Shown: in pieces, positions 26,775 to 36,223 of the stretch
Layout: the number at the start of each line of letters is the position of its first letter
Numbering within the stretch: the first letter of the stretch is position 1
Origin: Barthelona sp. PAP020
Taxonomy: Eukaryota > Metamonada: BaSk clade
Assembly (NCBI GenBank): GCA_040182905.1
Contig: JARQWU010000012.1
Coordinates: 1 to 41,516 of the forward strand
DNA length: 41,516 nucleotides
Direction of reading: 5' to 3'
The notes under the pieces: generated by a model
Database searches by the model: none
What the model saw: the letters and a program-made list of their open reading frames with translations, nothing else
Told to the model about the DNA's origin: nothing
Translations under genes and position numbers: made by a program

Positions 26775-29700
26775 TTACAGGGTTGTTTTTTTTACAGAAG
26801 CCTTTAAAATAGGAGACTTCTTTTTCTTTTCAACCAATGGAGTGAAAGCATGCTCATTTTGCAAATTTTCTTGACACCAATCAAGCAAAAAGTCAGTTTG
26901 TTTAAAAAAACCACTAATTTTTTCGTTTTTAGAACTAAATAACTCTTCATCATTAGTGTGAAGCAGCTTTTCAAACAATAACAAACACAAATCAAGAACT
27001 ACATTGCTTTCGACGATTTTGAATTCAAAAATTTCATCAATACCAACAACTGTTTCACAAGCTTCAAATGTTTGAAGTGTTTCAATATTCTTGTATATGT
27101 TGACAAATGCTTCAAGGAGAAGATTATTGAAAGGATTCAGAGGGCACCAAATAGCTTGGATTCCAGATTTTAAATCCGAAATAAAAAGCTCTACAGCTGA
27201 GTTGACTTCTCCAATAATTTGGTCATCGGTTAAGTTTACACAGAAGTATTTGCTACTGAGACCAAAAAGATATTTTAGCAATTTGAATTTAGATTTAGCA
27301 AAATTTGGCAGTTCGTTTAAGTCTTTTCGTTTCCAATCATTAAGTTTTCCAATTATTCTAAGAGCATTTTGAAACATACTGTTAAAAGAATGAACAACTT
27401 TAGAGGAATCTTCAGAAAACGTGAGGAAAATACGTTTCAACAAATCCAACCTAGCCAAATCGTTCACTACAAGCGATCCTAATTTGGATAAATTCGTGTA
27501 ATCTTCCAAGCATATCTCATCCATGAAATCATTGCACTGAAATCCTCCATTGATCAATTTTGATTCCTTTATTTCCAGCAATTTTCTAAGAAAATCATAA
27601 ATTAAAATAAGCCCCTCATCCAAAGCATAAGTAACTTCATCCATCGTAAAATCAAAACCTTCTTCACATAAAAACTTAACTAAATCTAAATTTCTTGTGT
27701 CAATAGCCTTTTTGAAAACACCAGTGTCAACTAAAATTCCATTAAAGACTAAGTCTTTAATTAATTGAACATTGTAACCGAAATTTAAAATGTTTTCCCG
27801 ATCAAATGCATACATCAAAGCATTATTTCCTTCATTGTCAGATATATTGATATCAATTTTTGTTTGTAACAACTCATTTAAATTAACTTTCACATTATTT
27901 TTTATTGAATATAGCAGAGGGGTTAATCCATGGTCATTTTTTGTGTTAATGGTTATGTTATTTGAGGACAATTGATTATCTTTATTTAGATATCGTAAAA
28001 TTTGAATATTGTCCAAATAATAATGAAATATGCTATTTCCATCCTTTGGATTTCGATATTGAAGATTTCCATCATATTTCAACAAGGTTTTCATAACATG
28101 TAGACTTTTACATGAAAATAGAGGATACATTCCATCCTTACTATATTTAGACAATTGATTGCAATCCAAATCAAGAATCACGTCAACTAACACTGAATTA
28201 TCATTCGAAATTGCTAAGAATAATACACTTTCATCATTATCATTCAAACTTTCTAAAAGATTTGAATTTATTGAATATAATTCATTGAACAAATGTATCA
28301 TTGTGTTATCATTTGGAAATCGACATTGCATCAACCAATGTAGAGCATTATTACCGGCATAATCAGAAATTGAACTGTCCAAATCATTGGTTGTATGAAA
28401 AATCAAAAGATTTTCAAAATTTTGCAAGAGCTTAGAAGTTGCAATTTCAATCTCTTCTTCGTATTCTTCATCAACAATCTGTCTCTTCTTTAAGAGTATG
28501 TCAACTCTGCTATATGTTCTGATTGCAGAAATTAACGGTGTAAATCCTTGATTATTTTGAATGTTGATCAATAATTTAAGATCAAGAGGACTTGAAGTAT
28601 ATAAATATTCAAGAACCTTATCATTATTGCTTTGAATTGCAAAATGTAACACAGTATTTCCAGTATGTTTGTCAATAATATCACTACAATCGAAATAGTT
28701 CAGCAAATAATCCAATCTTCTAACAAAATGTCTTTGAATTTCAAATTTGATTGAGTCAAAAACCATTTTTTTGCTAAATTGCGGACTCTTCACTAAAATA
28801 TCAAAAGTAGCTTTCAAACTATCCCCAAAATCATCTTCAAACATTGCAGCAGAAAATACATTGTATGGTTGACGTTCAATATCAATAGAACCATTCTCAT
28901 CATCCCTATATTCAAACAAAAAATATTCAATTATCTTGATATTATGTCTTCTGAGTGCTTCAATCAATGGTGAATTTCGAGAATGTTTATTTGCATGCAC
29001 TTTAGCTCCTCTTTTAATCAACTCTTTCAACATTTGAAAATCATTCAACTTTACTGATTCAATTAAAGGAGTTGTGTTATGAATTTGAGCGTTAAGATCA
29101 AAGTTGTACTTACTCAAAGTATCAACCATTTCTAAACTTCTCGATCGTACAGCGCTTAACATAAAATAACCATTTTTAAATGATTGTTCCATGTTGACTT
29201 TGTTTTTTGAATCTTTCTGGGTATTTTCACTTGGGGAAAACTCGATCTTTGTACGCATTTTTTTTGTTGATTTTATTCTACCAGTATTCACTGAAGCAAC
29301 ATACTTGTCAAAATGTTTCATGAAAAAATCAACATCTCCTGACAAAATCACATTGTTCATAAATTCTTCAGTCATTAAACTTGGATCACGTTCAATTAAG
29401 TAATCAACAATTTCACTAAAACCATTTTTTGCAGCACAATCAAGAGGATAACCCATAGAATAATCCTTAACTCTTGGATTACACGAATACTTCTCAATCA
29501 GTAATTTAACCATTTTAAACTTCCCTTCCAAACACGCTGTATGCAGAGGAGATTCCCCATATTTTTGAGCAACAACTAAAAATGGATTAAAGTTAAATTC
29601 ATCAAATATTTTCAAAAGATTGAACATTTCTTGAGTGACAATGTATTTTTGACTGGTCATGTTCAAATTTTTTATGCGTTTTCTCTTTAAAAGAAAGCAA

Positions 29701-30884
29701 ATTGCTTCTTCCCATCCATCAACAATTAGCATATGCATCAAATCTTTGATCTTTTCAACTCTTTCAATATTATCAACGAGCATCTCTAAGATTTCATGAT
29801 TCTTCTTCAATAAAACATATTCAATCAATGGATCAAAGTTTGAAGAAGGTGTGGGATCACAACCAAAATGGAATAACAACCGTATCACATCCTCATTACC
29901 ACTGTTGATGGCAAATTTAAACAATGGCTTTTTACAATGAATAAGATCATAAGGCCCATAGTATTCAATCAATCTGTTACAACTGACAACATCACCCAAA
30001 TCCAAAGCAAGTGCAAAGCAAACCAGAGCATCTTCCAAAAATCTCAGATTCATTTTGTTCTCCCAACACTGTTGCATGTAAAAACCGACAAGGTCTTGAT
30101 GCTTATGCTTAATAGAATAATACAACATGTTTTGTCCGTTAAATCTACAGTTAATGTCACAATTGTGCTGGAGCAAAAGTTTGATCACATCACACTTTCC
30201 ATAAACAGTTGCAATAAACACACAACTTAGCTCATTTTTACTGACATGTGTAGGATTACATCCTTTGTCAATCAGGTATTGTACACATTCAACATTCGTT
30301 TCAGAAGCTTGATTCAACAAAGATATACTATTATTGTCGCAATAATCACTTGGTAATCCATATTTAAAGAACAATTCAAGCATTGGTATATTTGCCTGTT
30401 TGGCAGCAATAAAAGGACAAGCATATTTGGTATCAAACGACAAAAAGTCTATTCCTTTTTTGAGAAGCGCTTCAACAATTTCAACATTCCCTAAACGACA
30501 CGCTAGTGTTAATGCATTATCAGAAGTGGGATTTTCATAGATATTTTTTTCAATTGCTTTAATATCCAGTTTTTCAATCAATTCAAGAGCTTGATTTGTA
30601 TTATTTGACTCAATGGCTTTCCCCAGCTCATCATAATTACACACATTCACAATTGATGGATATTCTTTCGATATTTCTTTTAAAATATCTTCAAGCATCA
30701 CATTCTTTCTTAAATCATCTTTCTTAAGAGGTTTTTTTGAAATGGGACAACAACGGTTTTTTCTTATCCATTCTTCCAAAAATATCTTTGAGAATGTGAA
30801 TCCCAAGTTCGTAGTAACCGGATCCCACAATATTCGTTTCGTTAAAGTATCAGCAAGTAATTCTTTCATTACATTCTTTTTCAA
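26775..30884 (-). CDS. Giant U-box/ankyrin-repeat protein (probable E3 ubiquitin ligase)
   Basis: The product is 1369 residues in one exon. The N-terminal U-box (~residues 14-70) shows TKRILWDPVTTNLGFTFSK, then WIRKNRCCPISKKPL and NVMLEDILKE, the pattern that binds E2 enzymes. Many ankyrin repeats follow from ~105 to 1090, recognisable by NALTLACRLGNVEIVEALL, SPLHTACLEGKFKMVKLLI, TPLIESVKLNDFQMLKELI and GNTVLHFAIQSNNDKVLEYL. The last ~250 residues are helical without repeats and end in a Lys-rich tail. Substrates are unknown; ankyrin arrays usually recruit them. A second in-frame Met at 30869 is an alternative start. Such proteins often form expanded families in amoebae. Confidence 0.9.
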   Translation of the reverse strand: MKKNVMKELLADTLTKRILWDPVTTNLGFTFSKIFLEEWIRKNRCCPISKKPLKKDDLRKNVMLEDILKEISKEYPSIVNVCNYDELGKAIESNNTNQALELIEKLDIKAIEKNIYENPTSDNALTLACRLGNVEIVEALLKKGIDFLSFDTKYACPFIAAKQANIPMLELFFKYGLPSDYCDNNSISLLNQASETNVECVQYLIDKGCNPTHVSKNELSCVFIATVYGKCDVIKLLLQHNCDINCRFNGQNMLYYSIKHKHQDLVGFYMQQCWENKMNLRFLEDALVCFALALDLGDVVSCNRLIEYYGPYDLIHCKKPLFKFAINSGNEDVIRLLFHFGCDPTPSSNFDPLIEYVLLKKNHEILEMLVDNIERVEKIKDLMHMLIVDGWEEAICFLLKRKRIKNLNMTSQKYIVTQEMFNLLKIFDEFNFNPFLVVAQKYGESPLHTACLEGKFKMVKLLIEKYSCNPRVKDYSMGYPLDCAAKNGFSEIVDYLIERDPSLMTEEFMNNVILSGDVDFFMKHFDKYVASVNTGRIKSTKKMRTKIEFSPSENTQKDSKNKVNMEQSFKNGYFMLSAVRSRSLEMVDTLSKYNFDLNAQIHNTTPLIESVKLNDFQMLKELIKRGAKVHANKHSRNSPLIEALRRHNIKIIEYFLFEYRDDENGSIDIERQPYNVFSAAMFEDDFGDSLKATFDILVKSPQFSKKMVFDSIKFEIQRHFVRRLDYLLNYFDCSDIIDKHTGNTVLHFAIQSNNDKVLEYLYTSSPLDLKLLINIQNNQGFTPLISAIRTYSRVDILLKKRQIVDEEYEEEIEIATSKLLQNFENLLIFHTTNDLDSSISDYAGNNALHWLMQCRFPNDNTMIHLFNELYSINSNLLESLNDNDESVLFLAISNDNSVLVDVILDLDCNQLSKYSKDGMYPLFSCKSLHVMKTLLKYDGNLQYRNPKDGNSIFHYYLDNIQILRYLNKDNQLSSNNITINTKNDHGLTPLLYSIKNNVKVNLNELLQTKIDINISDNEGNNALMYAFDRENILNFGYNVQLIKDLVFNGILVDTGVFKKAIDTRNLDLVKFLCEEGFDFTMDEVTYALDEGLILIYDFLRKLLEIKESKLINGGFQCNDFMDEICLEDYTNLSKLGSLVVNDLARLDLLKRIFLTFSEDSSKVVHSFNSMFQNALRIIGKLNDWKRKDLNELPNFAKSKFKLLKYLFGLSSKYFCVNLTDDQIIGEVNSAVELFISDLKSGIQAIWCPLNPFNNLLLEAFVNIYKNIETLQTFEACETVVGIDEIFEFKIVESNVVLDLCLLLFEKLLHTNDEELFSSKNEKISGFFKQTDFLLDWCQENLQNEHAFTPLVEKKKKSPILKASVKKTTL

Positions 30885-31280
30885 TCTTCAATTTAGGATT
30901 CTCAAAATTTCTTTGATAATCATTTTTTGAAATCGAGTATAAAACAATGTTGTTCACATCTTAATTTTCTAAGATTTTGAATGAACAAAACGTTTGAAAA
31001 GAATTTTGCTTTGAAATCAGTATTTTAAAATCTTCCTTATCAAACGTCAATATGAGGATTTGGACAAATAATATGGAATTTAAAAGTTTGAGCCTTCTCT
31101 TAATTTGTTCAATTGGAAGTCTTTCCATCAATTTTATAAATATTGTTACATTTGTGTGCAATAAATAATAAAAATACGTTTATAAAGATTATATAATGAA
31201 AAATATTTTTCTCTTTGCTTTTGCTCCAATTTTTGATTCCTTTCTTTTGAAAGTCTCTTTTGATCAAAAGTAAAATGAAT
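30885..31280. other. Intergenic region, no gene
   Basis: About 400 bases between the start of the U-box gene and the end of RPB6. A 66-codon minus-strand frame at 30961-31161 has no features supporting a gene. The U-box gene promoter must lie here. Confidence 0.45.
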
Positions 31281-31556
31281 TCATTCGGCAGAAGATTGAG
31301 TTGAGGAAAAACTATTGAGTTCCGAAACTAAAACATCTTCATGTGTTCCATCAGGTAAATACCTTCTGATTATCATTTTGATTTGTTGTCTACTTAATTC
31401 TTCTTCAGCTATTTTAATAGGATCAATTTCTTCGGTACTTAATCCAATTTGTGCATTCATAGCAATTTGTTGAGCTCGAGCCCCAATAACACGAGCCTTT
31501 TCGTATTTTGTAAGATACTTTGGTGTACGTATGGGCTTATAGTTATTCTCTGTCAT
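31281..31556 (-). CDS. RPB6: RNA polymerase subunit RPB6 (ABC23)
   Basis: This small subunit is shared by RNA polymerases I, II and III and is equivalent to bacterial omega. At 91 residues it lacks the long acidic N terminus of human POLR2F (127). The conserved core is intact: TPKYLTKYEKARVIGARAQQ, then IAMNAQIG, DPIKIAEEEL and IIRRYLPDGTHED. The ATG directly precedes this core and no plausible upstream in-frame extension is seen. Confidence 0.95.
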   Translation of the reverse strand: MTENNYKPIRTPKYLTKYEKARVIGARAQQIAMNAQIGLSTEEIDPIKIAEEELSRQQIKMIIRRYLPDGTHEDVLVSELNSFSSTQSSAE

Positions 31557-31946
31557 TAATATTCACTATTTAAACGAAAAAATGTATTTGGAAAACAAAT
31601 TTTATTCAATTAAACCACATTGTTCATCAATAAAACACTTTAAATTTTTTAGTACTCTAATAATAAGAAAGGAATTTTAGCTTTGATTTTGTTTCACAAA
31701 AACGAATACCATCTGCCTATCTTTCAAATAAAAGAGTTTTGTCCTAAAAAATGAAACATTATCAATATTAGATAATGAAACAGTATACAAATGGTTTGGA
31801 TAGACCATTTGATTTTTTTTTTATCAATTTTGCGTGTTTTGATTATAAAACTCATAAAATTATTGATCAATTAATCAGTAACATAAATAACAATTTTGAT
31901 CAAAAGAAATTTTTTCCAAGATAAACACTTTATATTTATTTTTCCA
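31557..31946. other. Divergent intergenic region, no gene
   Basis: About 390 A+T-rich bases separate the starts of RPB6 (minus) and the SPFH gene (plus). No gene or structured RNA is recognised; it should contain both promoters. Confidence 0.45.
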
Positions 31947-32212
31947 ATGGATTCTTTAACATTGTTCATAATTATTGGGGCAGTAGTTCTTATCTTATTA
32001 TTCTTCTTGTCAAAATCCATCGTAGTTGTATATTTATTCAATAATATTAAAATGTCTAATTTTTTAGGTACATCAAGCTGAAGCTATGATTATTGAACGT
32101 TTTGGGAAGTTCCAAAAAGTTTTAGATTCGGGAATTAATTTTATTGTTCCATTTTTTGATTCACCTCGTTCTACCACATGGACTGATACCGGTTTCACTC
32201 CTGGTGGTCATA
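31947..32212 (+). CDS. Stomatin/SPFH-family protein, 5' part only (cut by assembly gap)
   Basis: Exon 1 is 31947-32027 and exon 2 begins at 32068, continuing to the N run at 32213. The N terminus is a membrane segment (LTLFIIIGAVVLILLFFL). After the splice it reads VHQAEAMIIERFGKFQ, then SGINFIVPFFDSPR, the start of a band-7/SPFH domain as in stomatin-like proteins. These proteins scaffold membrane microdomains. Everything past about residue 75 is lost in the gap. The phase-0 intron removal is needed to keep the frame. Which SPFH subfamily cannot be told from the fragment. Confidence 0.8.
32028..32067 (+). other. Spliceosomal intron of the SPFH gene (40 nt)
   Basis: It starts GTATATTTAT and ends GTCTAATTTTTTAG, with CTAAT 7 nt before the end. 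The exons join ...IVV to VHQAEAM in phase 0. Confidence 0.85.
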
Positions 32213-32222
32213 NNNNNNNNNN
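32213..32222. other. Assembly gap (10 N)
   Basis: A run of exactly ten N. The sequence to the left is the beginning of an SPFH gene and to the right is the end of a different protein, so the real gap is probably several kilobases and the length is a placeholder. Confidence 0.97.
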
Positions 32223-32678
32223 AATGGAGAACCTTTGAGTAAGAAAGCCTTAAAGAAATGGCAAAAACAAGTTATGATTGAAAGAAAGAAAAATTCCAAA
32301 AATGCAAGTTCTTCTGGAAGATTTGATTCCAGAACACAAGGAAAATTCATGGTTGTTGCTGATTTTGAATTAAATGAAGAGATTATGGTCAGTTATTTCG
32401 TTCGTTTGTTGACTTCTAGAATTCAAAAATTACGTCAAAATGCTAAATTAACCCCTATTGATGCTATTAAAGTTTATTTCACATTTGAATCCTTTGAAAA
32501 CACTGAAGAAGATTTTGTCAATGAAGATACAATGAACAAGGTTTTGGCAGGATTAAGTGAAGTTGAAAAAATCGTTGGAGGTGAAATTGTTGTGAATCAA
32601 ATAATTGATAATTTGTTGGCTCGAGATGAAGATATGCTCGCAGATCGTAAGACTTATTTGGGATTGATGAAATTATGA
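32223..32678 (+). CDS. IARS1: Cytosolic isoleucyl-tRNA synthetase, C-terminal part only
   Basis: This frame, open from the gap, encodes 151 residues. The central part VVADFELNEEI followed by LLTSRIQKLRQNAKLTPIDAIKVYFTF matches the C-terminal tRNA-binding region of eukaryotic IleRS (family pattern: a VVLD strand, then NRIQKLRKKxxLxPTDxIxVYY). The catalytic domain with HIGH and KMSKS would lie in the missing sequence. The final helical section ends in KTYLGLMKL then TGA. It cannot be the same gene as the SPFH fragment left of the gap. Assignment rests on one motif block. Confidence 0.72.
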   Translation, partial: NGEPLSKKALKKWQKQVMIERKKNSKNASSSGRFDSRTQGKFMVVADFELNEEIMVSYFVRLLTSRIQKLRQNAKLTPIDAIKVYFTFESFENTEEDFVNEDTMNKVLAGLSEVEKIVGGEIVVNQIIDNLLARDEDMLADRKTYLGLMKL

Positions 32679-32818
32679 TAATGAGTCGTAAAAATAAAAG
32701 GTAATTGTGTTTTATTTTTTAACGTGTTTTTCCTTTGTACGAAACGTTTTCTAAAACTTTCCAAACTTGAGAACCTGCACCTCATGTGATTCGATAAAAA
32801 TAAACCATTATTTTTATT

Positions 32819-32834
32819 GGGGGAGGGAGGGGGG
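32819..32834 (+). other. G-rich tract, possible G-quadruplex
   Basis: Sixteen bases containing only G and two A (G5-A-G3-A-G6), exceptional in this A+T-rich sequence. It could form a two-layer or strand-slipped quadruplex. It sits at the border of the dispersed repeat. Confidence 0.6.
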
Positions 32835-32842
32835 TTATGTTT

Positions 32843-33132
32843 CTTTCAGAACCTCTCATTCTTAACTCTTTATTTCATAGACTGTCCAGCTGAGAGTGCT
32901 GTTCTATGGGATGTGTGAAAATACTGTCGGACTAATTGTTCAAAAGAGCCGGAAGGTTCGATATTCTTGTAATTTATCTTATATACACAAGGTTTCTTGC
33001 GCTTCACTTGTAAATGGTCAAAAATTTTGGAGAAAATGATGATAAAGTTTCGTATTTAAGGAAAATAGCAAGAACAGAAAATTTCAATTTTGCAAAAACA
33101 ATCGCCTCATAGACAACTCTCTTTTTTTTTTT
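32843..33132 (+). repeat. Dispersed repeat copy 2 (partner at 21405-21650)
   Basis: Collinear same-strand match to 21405-21650 in several blocks, with ~75 additional bases after the TCAAAAGAGC...ATATTCTT block. Both copies end in CTC plus a T run and both sit just upstream of a plus-strand gene. No coding potential is shared between the copies. Confidence 0.85.
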
Positions 33133-33271
33133 ACGTTTTCAAAGGTTCAATATTATAATAAATATGTTTAATGACTGAATAGTATGGAAATGAAAGTGTC
33201 ATAACAAAAAAAGATTTTATCTTGGAAGCAATCAAATTGAAAATCATTTTCATTCTTTGTTTTTGAACTAA

Positions 33272-34879
33272 ATGAAGGGAAAAAATTTCCTTATTGCATT
33301 AGGATTCCTTTTATGTTACTTTATTAGCGGTTTTTGTGAGACATTGTTTCAACCAGATGGTACGATTTACTTATCGGAAACTGCAACAAATTTATACACT
33401 GATTTTTCTTTCTCATCGTCAAAAATGTTGTTAGTTGGGGATGAAAATTTATTGGTTTATCATTCAAGAAGAAAAACTAACTATTCATATGAATCAAAGT
33501 TAGGATTTCGTGTGATAGATATGAACCAATCAACACCTGTTTCAAATTGCCATCATTATGATTCGTATGAAATTTTGAATGTTGCTCCCGTGGTCTCTAG
33601 CAAGTACCAAAAATTTGCTTTTTTTGGACGGGATCAAATCTCAAAGGACGTTTATGTTGTAATTTATGAAACAAATTATTCCTCTGATCAAGAATGTAGG
33701 CATGTAAAATCAATAAAGATGGAATCTCGTTTCTATTTCAGTTCAGGTTCATTGAGTTTTGTTGACAATATCATATATGGGTCTGTTTCATCTAGTTATT
33801 TTAGTGGTACATATGTTTTTGGCTTTAATGTGGAAACCGATAGCTTCATATATGAAAAGGATGATTACTACGTCGGAACGTTTGACTTCAAGGACCATTA
33901 TATGTTTTATACAGTAAATGCTGCGCTTAAAATCCGTGTTTTTAATGGTTCACTTACCAAAGATTATTCTTTAGACGGTTATGATGCATTCACTTGTAAT
34001 ACTGGAAGTTGGGTGGATGGATACTTTATTGTTTACTGTGAGAATTATGGAAACAACAAATTGGTTCTGTTTCTTGAGGAAAGCAACTCAAAGCTCTTGG
34101 TGAAGAAGCAAGTCTCTTTGGACAATTACAACTTCCTATTGCCATCCCCTTCGCTTGCTGTTGGACATAATTGGTTTAGTGTGTGTGATGTTGAAGCTGA
34201 TACATACATTAGATATGAATCATATGTTGATCCAGGTCTGGTCCTCAAGTACTCGTTGAACACAGGTTCTGAATATATCGTCTCTGGTGATCCCCACAAT
34301 TATGAGCGTTTTGGTGTTGCTACACTTGTGACTAGCAGATACACTGCATATTTCTCATTATTTTTGGATGATTATGGGCACTTTATTGGTGATAATGTTC
34401 CTAAGATTGGAATTAAATTTGTCACCACGCAAATGCCGTCAGTACGACCCGTTCCTCCTTTATTACCTGTTGAACCAACAGTATCAACCTTTATATTCAA
34501 TAATTTACCTCAAATACTTGTCATTTTTGTTCTATCTTTAACTGTAGGTTGTTGTTTGACAATTTGTTGTTGTGGCAGGAAGAGAAAAAATCAAAATCTG
34601 CCGCAATATTCTCATCAACCTCAACCTCAACCTCATGATCAATCTCAATCTGATTTATATGCACATCAGGCAAATCAAGTGCCATATGTTCCTCAGTTTG
34701 ATAGAGGGTCAATGTATCAGGACAACACCCAACATTTTGGTTTTGACAATTTTGAACCAGTTCCTGCCACCAACTCATCAACTTTCAATCAACAACCACA
34801 AATGCAAGTTGATAATGACGACATGCAGAACTTTGTTTATTCGCCACCTCAATACATGCCCAATGACACTTTTTATTGA
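33272..34879 (+). CDS. Type I membrane protein, unknown ectodomain, Gln/Pro-rich tail
   Basis: The product is 535 residues. A signal peptide (FLIALGFLLCYFISGFC, residues ~5-22) is followed by an ~385-residue extracellular or lumenal domain rich in Tyr, Ser and Asp with repeated beta-strand-like segments, which may be a propeller; several N-x-S/T sequons (for example NYS, NQS, NGS) suggest N-glycosylation. One membrane segment lies at ~412-434 (ILVIFVLSLTVGCCLTICCC), with Cys residues that could be palmitoylated. A cytosolic tail of 101 residues has QPQPQPHDQ and proline motifs ending PPQYMPNDTFY. I know no family. The polar Gln/Pro tail is similar in style to the 13.1-kb membrane protein. Confidence 0.8.
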   Translation: MKGKNFLIALGFLLCYFISGFCETLFQPDGTIYLSETATNLYTDFSFSSSKMLLVGDENLLVYHSRRKTNYSYESKLGFRVIDMNQSTPVSNCHHYDSYEILNVAPVVSSKYQKFAFFGRDQISKDVYVVIYETNYSSDQECRHVKSIKMESRFYFSSGSLSFVDNIIYGSVSSSYFSGTYVFGFNVETDSFIYEKDDYYVGTFDFKDHYMFYTVNAALKIRVFNGSLTKDYSLDGYDAFTCNTGSWVDGYFIVYCENYGNNKLVLFLEESNSKLLVKKQVSLDNYNFLLPSPSLAVGHNWFSVCDVEADTYIRYESYVDPGLVLKYSLNTGSEYIVSGDPHNYERFGVATLVTSRYTAYFSLFLDDYGHFIGDNVPKIGIKFVTTQMPSVRPVPPLLPVEPTVSTFIFNNLPQILVIFVLSLTVGCCLTICCCGRKRKNQNLPQYSHQPQPQPHDQSQSDLYAHQANQVPYVPQFDRGSMYQDNTQHFGFDNFEPVPATNSSTFNQQPQMQVDNDDMQNFVYSPPQYMPNDTFY

Positions 34880-36223
34880 AGTTAAAGTTATTTTGTTTTT
34901 ACTGCTTTCAAATAATTTCTGTTTTTTTTTATACTCTGCAAAGCAAGTTTTTGCATTAAAAACAATGGATTTTGTGCAAAATGCAATGTAAATATGTTTA
35001 TAGGTTTTTATTACGGTTTCTATGATGTGAAAAGGAAGGAAGGAAAAAAGCATTGCACTTTCTTTGAATCCCCAGTCCATTTATTCCAAGAAGATTTCTT
35101 CTTGTGTGTTTTTTTGGAAAAATGGACAGATTTTAGGCAAAAGACAATATAAATGTGTTTAAGATGTTTTTTTGCAATTTTTGACATAAATGGGCGGCAA
35201 AACTGAAATGCTCAAGCACCAACATGAAATTGTTAAAATTGTATGATGAAGAATGTAAGTGAATAGAATAATTTAGCAAAGATTATTCAAAAAAAAATTT
35301 CAGCAGTAAATAACATTTATGAACCAAATAGAATAACAGAAAGTGAATTCATTAAAATATGAAGGCTGTCAGCTCATAACCGTTTGGCATGAGCTTATAG
35401 GCATTGTTAAAGGAGGTGCTGTGTACAGAGCGATACCAGCAATAAAAAGAAACACCAGACAAAGGACTGTTTAATAGCAATTTCTATTTATATGAACAGT
35501 GGATGTAGAAGCTCTTCTCAGGAGTTAAATTTAAGGAGACCATAAAAGAAAATGCCAATGATCGATTCCTTTATAAGAAAGTGGTTTCAACTCATAATGG
35601 CCTGATGGGTGGTCAAATTTCAAAGACAAATTACCACCACAAGAAATTGGTGGGCAGAAGCTCTGTTACAAATCATTAAGCAGGTAACTGACTGTTTTCT
35701 CGACTCTGAGCTGGAAATGTGCTCCTCAAAGTCTAAAATTTAGGCTTCTTTCCTGTGTTAGTTTTGATTTCACCGTACAAAATATTATACCAAAACCCAA
35801 TTCTCATAAAAAAAAAGACTAACAATTGTTTTTGTTAAACCCTTAAAAAAAAGGAGAGGAAAGAAATCTCACTGGCGAGTTGCTTCCTCTAATGGATTAC
35901 AAGATAGAGAAGTATGTCACCATACGCTATAATATTGAAAGAACACCGTGAGGAGAAGGATATTCAGCAATGGGTCAAAACGAAAGCCAAAAGCTTGATC
36001 AACCTGAACGGACAAGAAGAGATTGGCATTCAGGAAAAGAGGAGGAAATAAATTGGAGGAAATTGTAATCACAATGACAGAAGACTTAAAAGAATACACA
36101 AGAAAAGACTGGGGCAACCTGTCAAAAAAGTGACTTGCATAATAGCAATTAGAGTTGATAAAGAGAAAAGCTATTGAACATGGGTGACCTGAGCAAAATT
36201 TTACAGCACGTTGACGAATAGTC
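34880..36223. other. Gene-free region grading into retroelement remnants
   Basis: To about 35360 it is ordinary A+T-rich intergenic DNA. From about 35370 the base composition becomes more even (stretches such as those near 35410-35560 and 35860-36010), unlike host intergenic DNA, and short interrupted coding-like frames appear. I read this as decayed mobile-element sequence joined to the remnants downstream, without being able to name a domain. Confidence 0.45.

Larger units (their letters stand above)
32679..33271. other. Intergenic region with G-rich tract and repeat copy 2
   Basis: The interval holds no gene. It contains a striking G-rich tract at 32819-32834 and the second copy of the 21.4-kb dispersed repeat, followed by the leader of the membrane-protein gene at 33272. 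Confidence 0.6.

Noticed and set aside
31947-32678. A single SPFH-IleRS fusion gene across the N run
   Set aside because: The two parts belong to unrelated families, and each is only the end that a gap of unknown size would leave.
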